NCBI GenBank assembly: GCA_016704445.1
Contig: JADJAE010000038.1
Location: 1-64,000 of the forward strand
DNA: 64,000 nt
Reading direction: 5' to 3'
From: Deltaproteobacteria bacterium
Lineage (GTDB): Bacteria > Myxococcota_A > Polyangia > Polyangiales > Ga0077539
This document shows, one piece after another, positions 57,605-64,000 of this stretch (position 1 is its first letter; each line of letters begins with the position of its first letter). Below the pieces are notes generated by a model, which saw only the letters and a list, made by a program, of their open reading frames with translations, was not told the origin of the DNA and did not search any database. The position numbers were made by a program, and so were the translations under genes.

Positions 57605-58855
57605 TCACGCTCCCGTTCTGGCCCAGCGGAGGGGCCATGTGAACACCACGGCGGCGCCCCGCCCGGCGGACTCGACGTGCACCTGGCCGCCGAACACCTC
57701 GACGGACTTCTTCACGATCGCCAGCCCCACCCCGCTGCCCTCCACCTCGTCCCTCGGCCGCAGCGTCTGGAACATCCTGAACACCCGCTCGTGGAACTCC
57801 CGCCGGATGCCCGGCCCGTCGTCGGCGACCCTCACCCTCACCCGCTCGCCCTCGAGGGCGGCGCTCACCTCCACGCGCCCGTTGGGGCGGTCGTGGTGCT
57901 TGATGGCGTTGCCCACGAGGTTGCGCAAGACCTTCTCGAAGGGCAGTCGCGGGGTGCAGATCGTCACGTCCTCGCCCTCGAAGGTCACCGAGAAGCCGGG
58001 GCGCGGCGGGTCGAGCGTCAGCACGCTCTCGAGCACCTCGCGGATCGTGAAGGTGCGCGGCTCCTCGGCGACGCGCCCGACGCGCGAGAACTCCAGCAGG
58101 TCGTCGAGGAGCTGCTCCATGCGCCGCACGCGGTCGTTCACCAGCCTGAGGTGCTGCGCCGAGCTGGGAGGGAGCGCATCGCCGACGTCCTCCACGATCC
58201 AGCTCACGAGGTTGCGCACGTCGCGCAGCGGGGACTTGAGATCGTGCGAGGTGACGTAGGCGAAGTCGTCGAGCTCGCGGTTGGAGCGCTCCAGCTCGCG
58301 CACGTGGTGGTCGAGGCGCTCGGTCATCCGGAGGCGCTCGGTCACGTCCTCGAAGATCACGCCGAGGTAGTTCTCCCGCAGGGCGAAGCAGCGGACGTCG
58401 AAGTGGCGGCGGGCCTCCGGGTCATCGCCCACCGCGGCGGTCCAGCTACGCGGGGCACGGTCGGCCAGCGTCTCGGCCCAGAGCGCGACGTAGGGCGGAA
58501 TCTCCGGCGTGAGGTCGCGAAGGTGGCGGCCCGCGGCCTCGATCAGGATCTCCCCCCCGGAGCGCGCCGCCGCGGGGTTGGCCGTCACCAGCCTGAACGA
58601 CCCGAGGTCGGACGGGTCTTCGAGCTGCCAGATCACCATGCCCAGCGAGGCGCTCTGGAAGAGGTCGACGAAGCGGTCGACCTCGGCCTTGGCCTTGCGC
58701 ACGAGGTCTTCCTTCATCGCGAGGTACGCCGTGCCGAGCGCCGCCATCCCGATCTCGGTGAAGCGGTCCATCCCCACGAGCACGCCCTCCTCGCGGGTCG
58801 CTTCGAGGGCCTCCCAGAAGTACCGAAGCGCCAGGCGCCCTTCCGTCTTCTCCAT
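57605..58855 (-). CDS. PAS histidine kinase, phytochrome-kinase-like
   Basis: This 416-residue kinase has an N-terminal helical region (about 1-60) and a PAS domain (65-175). Then comes HisKA with YVTSHDLKSPL and HATPase (N box NLVGNAIKHHDR, DDGPGIRREF, GSGVGLAIVKKSV). The SHDLKSPL motif is typical of the bacteriophytochrome-type kinase family, but no chromophore domain is present. It is cotranscribed with the following single-domain receiver. Confidence 0.92.
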   Translation of the reverse strand: MEKTEGRLALRYFWEALEATREEGVLVGMDRFTEIGMAALGTAYLAMKEDLVRKAKAEVDRFVDLFQSASLGMVIWQLEDPSDLGSFRLVTANPAAARSGGEILIEAAGRHLRDLTPEIPPYVALWAETLADRAPRSWTAAVGDDPEARRHFDVRCFALRENYLGVIFEDVTERLRMTERLDHHVRELERSNRELDDFAYVTSHDLKSPLRDVRNLVSWIVEDVGDALPPSSAQHLRLVNDRVRRMEQLLDDLLEFSRVGRVAEEPRTFTIREVLESVLTLDPPRPGFSVTFEGEDVTICTPRLPFEKVLRNLVGNAIKHHDRPNGRVEVSAALEGERVRVRVADDGPGIRREFHERVFRMFQTLRPRDEVEGSGVGLAIVKKSVEVFGGQVHVESAGRGAAVVFTWPLRWARTGA

Positions 58856-58877
58856 GACGAAAGAGAGCGTTACACGG

Positions 58878-59384
58878 TTACGCCCGCCGCGCGACGCCCC
58901 ATCGCGCGCCGTAATACCCCACCGCCATCGCCACCGGGACCAGCGCCAGCAGGCTCCAGAGCCGGCCCGTGACGGCCCAGAAGATCAGCACCGTGAGCCC
59001 GCCGGAGAGCATCCCGTGGCGGGCGTTGGTGCCGTTGCCCCGACGCCCCACCACGTACGAGCCGACCGCGACCGAGAGCAGCAGGGTGAAGAGCGGGATG
59101 AGCGCCGCCGTGAGCTCCACCGAGCGCGCAGCGGCCGGGTGCGCCGCCCGGATGTGCGCCACCTGCGCGGCGGTCGCGCCCATCGGGTAGACGCGCCCCA
59201 GCAGGCGCACCGAGAGCGCGGCGGCCCCCTGCGCCAGGAGCCCGAAGCCCACCAGCGAGACCGTGGTGCCCAGCGGGATCCAGTGCCAGGGCGGCGGCTC
59301 CGAGGCGGCCTCGTCGGAGGGCGACGCGGGGACGGTCGCGGGCGCGGCGTCGCGCAGGATCGGGAGGTGTCGTCGGGTGCTCAT
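58878..59384 (-). CDS. Predicted membrane protein
   Basis: This 168-residue protein has a soluble N-terminal 30 residues, then about four hydrophobic segments (IPLGTTVSLVGFGLLAQGA, AALIPLFTLLLSVAVGSYVV, GLTVLIFWAVTG, LLALVPVAMAVGYYG). It starts 133 bp from the divergent oxidase gene. Not recognised. Confidence 0.7.
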   Translation of the reverse strand: MSTRRHLPILRDAAPATVPASPSDEAASEPPPWHWIPLGTTVSLVGFGLLAQGAAALSVRLLGRVYPMGATAAQVAHIRAAHPAAARSVELTAALIPLFTLLLSVAVGSYVVGRRGNGTNARHGMLSGGLTVLIFWAVTGRLWSLLALVPVAMAVGYYGARWGVARRA

Positions 59385-59517
59385 CGCCGGATGACAGGTG
59401 GTGGGCGGTCTCCCAGGTGCTTGTCAAACGCCGCGGTCCACTTCGCGCGGCCAGGGCCTCCGCGGCTTGCGGTCGGGCGGCAGGGTGCACCACTCTCCCG
59501 AACCCAGCGAAACCCCT

Positions 59518-61521
59518 ATGAGAGACCCACTCGTCGACGACCTCCGCGCGCGCTTCGGCGACGACGCCGTCTCCACCGATAGCGCCGACCGAAGCGCCTA
59601 CGCCCACGACCTGTGGCCCCGGCAGCTTCTCTCGACCCGAGGCGGCCTCGACCGCCCGCCGGGTCCGCGCGCCGTCGTGTGGCCCTCCAGCCGCGACGAC
59701 CTCTCGGCCCTCGTCGGCTACGCGCGCACCTACGGCGTCGGGCTCATCCCCTTCGGCGCAGGCAGCGGCGTCGTCGGTGGCATCGCCGCCGGGCGCGACG
59801 CCGTCGCCGTCGACCTGAAGCGCATGCGCACGCTGCACTCCGTCGACCTCGAGGCGGGCGTCTGCGTGGCCGACGCGGGCATCCTCGGCACGCACCTCGA
59901 AGACCAGCTCAAGCGCCGGGGGGCCACGCTGGGGCACTTCCCGAGCTCGATCCAGTGCTCGACGCTCGGCGGCTGGGTGGTGACCCGGGGCGCGGGCCAG
60001 TGCTCCGGCCGCTACGGCAAGATCGAAGACATGACCCTCGCCATGGACGGCGTGCTGGGCAACGGGGAGCCCTTCACCCTCGACGCGCCGCGTCCGGGCG
60101 AGCCCGACCTGCGAGAGCTGATGGTGGGCAGCGAGGGGCTCTTCGGCTTCGTCACCCGGGCCACCATGCGCGTGTGGCCTGCCCCCACCGACTGGCGCGG
60201 CCGGGGCTTCACCTTCGCCACGATGCGCGACGCCTGGGAGGCCATCCGGGCCATCTTCCAGGCGGGGCTGCGCCCGGCGGTGGCGCGCCTCTACGACCCG
60301 ATCGACACGTACGTCTTCCTGCAGGGCGCGACCTCCGCCACCCCGAGCGCTCCGAAGACCCCTGAGCGCCCCTCCCCCGCGGCCGAGTGGCTGCTTCGAC
60401 GGGTGCTCGACGCCCCCTCGGCGGTCAACGCCATCGCCGACCTCGCGAGCACGAGGCTCTACACCCGCTCGCTGCTCATCGTGATCTTCGAGGGCGACGG
60501 GGACGACCCGCAGGCCGAGGCGCTCGCCAGGGCCACGGCCCTCTGCAAGAAGGGCGGGGCGCGCGACGAGGGAGAGGGCCCGGCGAAGCGCTGGCTGCTG
60601 CGGCGGCATGCGGTGAGCTACCGGCAGCCGCCCACCTACTCGCGAGGACTCTGGGTCGACACGATGGAGGTCGCGGCGCCGTGGTCGCGGCTCGGGGCGC
60701 TCTACGAGTCGGTGCACGCGGCGCTCTCTCACGGCGGGCTGGTGATGGCCCACATGAGCCACGCGTACCCCGACGGCTGCTCGATCTACTTCACCTTCGT
60801 GGGCGCCTCGCCCGACGACGCGAGCGCGAGGCAGACCTACGACGCCACCTGGACGAGGGCGCTGCGGGCCGCCCACGAGGCCGGCGGGACCATCGCCCAC
60901 CACCACGGGGTCGGCCGCTCGAAGAAGGCGGCGATGGCCCTGGAGTGGGGCGCCGGGCTGCGGTGGATCGACGCCCTGCGACGCGCGGCGGACCCGGATC
61001 ACGCGATGGCAGGCGGCCCGCTGCTGGACGGGGAGATGATGGACGCGCCGGCGCCGGCGGCGGTGACGGACGTGCACGTCGACGCGGCGTCGCGGCTGGT
61101 GGAGGCGCCCGCGGACGCGACGCTGGCGGAGGTGCGCGCCCACGCGTCGGCGCACGGGCTTACCATCGAGGGTAAAGACACGGCGACGCTGGCGGAGTGG
61201 ACCCGCGACGCGCTGGCGGCCTCGCTGCTCTCCCCGCGCGACCCGGTCGACCACGTGGTGGCGGGCTGGCGGGCGACGCTCCCGGACGGGGCGAAGGCGT
61301 GGTGGCTGGCGGCGCCGAGGAGGGCGACCGGGCCCGACCCGCTGCCGCTGGTGCTGCACGACGGGCGCTTCGGGAGGGTGCAGGCGCTCTCGGTGAGGCT
61401 CCATGGGAGCGACGAGAGCGGCCCCGCGCGCAAGACCCCGGGGAGGCCCGTCGGGAGCACCGACGACCCCGCCGTGAAGGGGTGGATCGACCGGGCCGCG
61501 GCGCTGCTGGCGAAGCCATGA
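59518..61521 (+). CDS. FAD-linked oxidase, alkylglycerone-phosphate-synthase-like, with extra domain
   Basis: This 667-residue protein has the PCMH flavin-binding domain (LIPFGAGSGVVGGI, HFPSSIQCSTLGGWVVTRG, GRYGKIEDM) and the C-terminal catalytic motif IAHHHGVGR. Layout is closest to alkyldihydroxyacetonephosphate synthase and GlcD-type oxidases. Residues from about 517 onward (LVEAPADATLAEVRAHASAH, then LLSPRDPVDHVVAGWRATLP) resemble a second, degenerate GlcE-like PCMH domain. Such an extension is not usual in the family. Its stop overlaps the next ATG. Confidence 0.87.
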   Translation: MRDPLVDDLRARFGDDAVSTDSADRSAYAHDLWPRQLLSTRGGLDRPPGPRAVVWPSSRDDLSALVGYARTYGVGLIPFGAGSGVVGGIAAGRDAVAVDLKRMRTLHSVDLEAGVCVADAGILGTHLEDQLKRRGATLGHFPSSIQCSTLGGWVVTRGAGQCSGRYGKIEDMTLAMDGVLGNGEPFTLDAPRPGEPDLRELMVGSEGLFGFVTRATMRVWPAPTDWRGRGFTFATMRDAWEAIRAIFQAGLRPAVARLYDPIDTYVFLQGATSATPSAPKTPERPSPAAEWLLRRVLDAPSAVNAIADLASTRLYTRSLLIVIFEGDGDDPQAEALARATALCKKGGARDEGEGPAKRWLLRRHAVSYRQPPTYSRGLWVDTMEVAAPWSRLGALYESVHAALSHGGLVMAHMSHAYPDGCSIYFTFVGASPDDASARQTYDATWTRALRAAHEAGGTIAHHHGVGRSKKAAMALEWGAGLRWIDALRRAADPDHAMAGGPLLDGEMMDAPAPAAVTDVHVDAASRLVEAPADATLAEVRAHASAHGLTIEGKDTATLAEWTRDALAASLLSPRDPVDHVVAGWRATLPDGAKAWWLAAPRRATGPDPLPLVLHDGRFGRVQALSVRLHGSDESGPARKTPGRPVGSTDDPAVKGWIDRAAALLAKP

Positions 61522-62357
61522 GCGAGGGGGCGGGCGGCGAGGCCTTCGCGCTGATCCGGCCGAGCGCGAGGGCGCTGCCGCTGCTGGTGGAGGTGCCTCA
61601 CGCGGGCCTGGAGGTTCCGGGCGAGGCGAGGGCGCTGCTGACGGTGGACGACCGGGTGCTGCTGCGCGACGCGGACACCTGGGTCGACGGGCTCTTCCGC
61701 GACGTGGTGGCGCAGGGCGCGACGCTGCTCACGGCGAGCTGCTCCCGCTACGTGGTGGACCTGAACCGCGACGAGAGCGACCACGACCCGGCCTCGGTGG
61801 CGAGCTCGACGCACCCGCAGGGCACCGCCCCGCGCGGCGTGATCTGGCGGGAGTCCAGCGACGGGACCCCTGCGCTGCGGAGACCGCTGACGGACGCGGA
61901 GTTCGATCAGCGCATCGAGCGCTACCACCGCCCCTACCACCGCGCGCTCACCCGAGAGCTGGAGGCCCTGCGGGCGAGGCACGGCGTGGCGGTGCTGCTC
62001 TGCGGGCACTCGATGCCCGCGACCGGGCGCAGCCAGCTCGCGCAGTCGCCGCGACGGCGGGCCGACGTGGTGCCCGGCACGCGAGGGAGGAGCACCGCCG
62101 GGGGGAAGCTCATCGACGCCGTGGACGCGCACTTCCGCGCGGCGGGCCTGAGCGTGCGACACGACGACCCCTACCGAGGAGGAGCGACGACGCAGCGCTA
62201 CGGCCGCCCCTCCGCGGGGATGCACGCCATCCAGGTGGAGCTCAACCGCGACCTCTACATGGACGAGCGCACGCTCAGCCCGAAGCCCGAGGCGATGGCG
62301 TGGCTCCGCTCGCTCTGCACCGCGCTGGTGCCGAAGCTCGCCGACGCGCTCTCATAG
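61518..62357 (+). CDS. N-formylglutamate amidohydrolase-like protein
   Basis: This 279-residue enzyme of the N-formylglutamate amidohydrolase family shows PLLVEVPHAG, DLNRDESDHDP, RYHRPYHRALTREL, LLCGHSMPATG and VELNRDLYM. These are zinc-hydrolase landmarks. In histidine catabolism HutG of this family makes glutamate, but no hut genes are nearby. It is translationally coupled to the oxidase (ATGA overlap). Substrate unknown. Confidence 0.88.
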   Translation: MSEGAGGEAFALIRPSARALPLLVEVPHAGLEVPGEARALLTVDDRVLLRDADTWVDGLFRDVVAQGATLLTASCSRYVVDLNRDESDHDPASVASSTHPQGTAPRGVIWRESSDGTPALRRPLTDAEFDQRIERYHRPYHRALTRELEALRARHGVAVLLCGHSMPATGRSQLAQSPRRRADVVPGTRGRSTAGGKLIDAVDAHFRAAGLSVRHDDPYRGGATTQRYGRPSAGMHAIQVELNRDLYMDERTLSPKPEAMAWLRSLCTALVPKLADALS

Positions 62358-63266
62358 CCAGCGCCGCAGCGCCAGCGCCGCGGTCACGAGCCCCGAGAGG
62401 GCGATGGAGGCGAGCACCAGCCCCGCGAACGCCATCGGATGGCGGGCGAGCGGGAGCCCGACGTTCATGCCCCAGAGCGAAGCAACCAGCGTCGGGACCA
62501 TGAGGATGATGGTGACCGCCGTGAGGAACTTCATCACCGAGTTCAGGTTGTTCGAGATGATCGACGCGAACGCGTCCATCATCTGCGAGAGGATGTCGGC
62601 CGAGGTCTGGGTCATGTCCAGCGCCTGCCGGATCTCCACGCGCACGTCCTCGAGCAGCTCGTGGTCCTCCGGCGCGGCGCGCAGGAGATTGCTCGTCTGG
62701 AGCCTCTCGAGCAGGAACTCGGTCGCGCGAAGGGCGGTCGCGAAGTAGACGAGGCCCCGCTGGCACTTGAGGAGCTCGAGAACCTCCCGGTTGCCGAGCG
62801 ACTCCTTGAGCCCCGCCTCGAGCTCATCGACCCGCACGTTGATGCATCGCACCTCGTGCAGGAACACCTCGGCGCAGAGCTCGAGGACGCGGAGGATGAG
62901 CCTCGGCTGGTGGCGGGCATCGGCCCTGGCGAAGTCGGCGATACGATCGAGGACAGGGTGCGTCGCGCGCGAGATCGCGACGATTCTTCCGGGCATCACC
63001 ACGAGCGCGATCGGCTGGGTCACCCACGGCTCCCTGGCCTGCCCGCCCTGGGAGACCGGAAGCCGGAGCACGATCAACGTGCCGCTCGGCCCCGACTTCA
63101 TCCGGGGCATCTCGTCGAGGTCGAGCGCATGCGCAGCGAACTCTGAGGGGATTCCGAGCCGCTGGACCGCGGTCCCCTGATCGATCTCCGAGGAGATCAG
63201 CGTGACCCATTCGCTCGGTTCGGGATTGAGGGGCGTCGCGGAGGAGGTGCCCGTGTCGTCGCTCAT
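62352..63266 (-). CDS. corA: CorA family divalent cation channel
   Basis: This 304-residue protein has a long helical cytoplasmic domain, then two transmembrane helices. The family signature is LWGMNVGLP between them, with the GMN filter intact. CorA proteins pass Mg (or Co/Ni) by gated diffusion. The N-terminal 20 residues are unstructured. Its 3' end overlaps the amidohydrolase gene by six bases. Confidence 0.92.
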   Translation of the reverse strand: MSDDTGTSSATPLNPEPSEWVTLISSEIDQGTAVQRLGIPSEFAAHALDLDEMPRMKSGPSGTLIVLRLPVSQGGQAREPWVTQPIALVVMPGRIVAISRATHPVLDRIADFARADARHQPRLILRVLELCAEVFLHEVRCINVRVDELEAGLKESLGNREVLELLKCQRGLVYFATALRATEFLLERLQTSNLLRAAPEDHELLEDVRVEIRQALDMTQTSADILSQMMDAFASIISNNLNSVMKFLTAVTIILMVPTLVASLWGMNVGLPLARHPMAFAGLVLASIALSGLVTAALALRRWL

Positions 63267-63324
63267 CGCGCGAAAGGTAGCAGAGCGTCACTTCGTCCAT
63301 CGCGCGCTTCAAGGGCCGCGCCCC

Positions 63325-63582
63325 TCAGCGGACGATGCTGTTCTCCGTCGCGCTCGGAGAGGCGCGGCGCACCTCGAGCCGATACCGGCTGTTGGTCGTC
63401 TGGAGGTAGTAGACCTCCTCGCCCGCCACACGGAGGATGCGACGCACCGGCGTGGTCACGTACTCGTGCAGTCCATCGGGGAATTCGATGACGACCACGG
63501 CCCCACGACGGGGCGCTCGCACGAGGCGGCCAACCACCGGGCGTCCAGGCTTCGGACCAAGCTTGCGGAGCACGACCTCCAC
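63325..63582 (-). CDS. Small basic hypothetical protein
   Basis: This 85-residue protein has alternating strands and many Arg residues (RPVVGRLVRAPRRGAVVVIEF, YYLQTTNSRYRLEVRRA). It is plausibly a small beta-barrel or nucleic-acid-binding fold, but not recognised. It lies 58 bp upstream of corA on the same strand. Length and codon use allow a real gene; not certain. Confidence 0.5.
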   Translation of the reverse strand: MEVVLRKLGPKPGRPVVGRLVRAPRRGAVVVIEFPDGLHEYVTTPVRRILRVAGEEVYYLQTTNSRYRLEVRRASPSATENSIVR

Positions 63583-63740
63583 AACGCGAAGCTAGCATGG
63601 CGCAGACGACGACCGCACGGCCGTCGTTGCCAAATCAGCGGCGCGCCGGTGCTCGCATGGTGGTCACAGCTCCCCCGTGTACGGTGGTTGCGCTACTGCT
63701 CTCTCTCCCTCCGCCGAGGTCCTCCCCTCCGATCCACCCG

Positions 63741-64000
63741 ATGAGCTCGACGCCCCACCTCCGCCCCGAAGCCCCAGCGACGGCCCGCGCACGCCGCACG
63801 CGGGTCCGCCGGTCGAGCGTCGCTCCCGTCGGGCGTAGCGCCGCCGCGCTCGTCGCCGGGTGGTTCGCCGCTCGGGGCGACGCGCCGACGGCGGTGCAGC
63901 GCGCGGTCTTCGCGGCCTTCGACGAGGGCCGCCCCCTGCTGGTCACCGCGCCCACCGGCAGCGGCAAGACCGCCGCGGTGATGCTCCCGCTCATGGCCGA
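63741..64000 (+). CDS. Start of a DEAD/DEAH helicase, Lhr-like (partial)
   Basis: The frame from ATG 63741 runs off the window. It has a basic N-terminus, then WFAARGDAPTAVQRAVF and LVTAPTGSGKTAAVML with Walker A APTGSGKT. The Q-motif-like TAVQ and the spacing fit Lhr-type superfamily-2 helicases. At least 86 residues are visible; the rest is outside. Confidence 0.7.
   Translation, partial: MSSTPHLRPEAPATARARRTRVRRSSVAPVGRSAAALVAGWFAARGDAPTAVQRAVFAAFDEGRPLLVTAPTGSGKTAAVMLPLMA

Overview
The window is high-GC DNA, almost fully coding, with strong G/C preference at third codon positions. It carries several hallmarks of a myxobacterium-like member of Myxococcota: acidic/proline-linker lipoproteins with cysteine-rich repeats, a Ser/Thr kinase, an FHA protein, many phosphorelay proteins, a carotenoid crtD/crtC cluster and sigma-54 activators. 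An affiliation near Polyangiales/Sandaracinaceae is my inference from gene content, not from any search.

Layout. 1-3003: small lipoprotein, HU/IHF-like protein and SirB1/transglutaminase-like protein. 3004-4473: nicotinate phosphoribosyltransferase (pncB). 4474-5309: a gene-free block of large inverted repeats. 5310-10930: surface lipoproteins, one of them 5'-truncated. 11176-15326: amidase overlapping a large DEAD/DEAH helicase. 15635-18672: FHA protein, Ser/Thr kinase and M18 aminopeptidase. 18771-25347: lipoprotein and envelope genes, including an outer-membrane beta-barrel. 25393-29282: epimerase, a small protein, a sigma-54 response regulator and an alpha/beta hydrolase. 29421-33081: carotenoid operon (crtD, crtC, glycosyltransferase). 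33146-36781: two-component proteins. 36806-38264: a decayed IS4-type insertion sequence with intact 17-bp ends, followed by a 21-G tract. 38382-42412: RNA-repair locus, with a frameshifted rtcR divergent from rtcB-rtcA and a sigma-54 promoter between them. 42423-50271: an unknown frameshifted gene and a type I restriction-modification locus (hsdM, hsdS, RhuM family, damaged hsdR), closed by a nested palindrome. 50492-55035: MgtC-like membrane protein, nitronate monooxygenase, small membrane protein and beta-propeller lipoprotein. 55143-58855: hybrid histidine kinase, single-domain response regulator and PAS kinase. 58878-63582: membrane protein, FAD-linked oxidase, N-formylglutamate amidohydrolase-like protein, CorA and a small protein. 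63741-end: start of an Lhr-like helicase.

Two themes stand out. (1) Noncoding palindromes: a 730-bp block bounded by a perfect 22-bp inverted repeat and holding two hairpin modules, a related 24-bp-arm hairpin near 15.4 kb, and a nested palindrome closing the restriction locus. (2) Gene damage: four genes (rtcR, the 42.4-43.1 kb gene, hsdR, the hybrid kinase) are each interrupted by what looks like one extra G or C, while a deletion appears to have fused the end of the RhuM gene to the start of hsdR. The single-base events could be sequencing errors; the deletion, the IS decay and the 5'-truncated gene at 10.9 kb cannot be explained that way.

I saw no tRNA, rRNA or CRISPR array.
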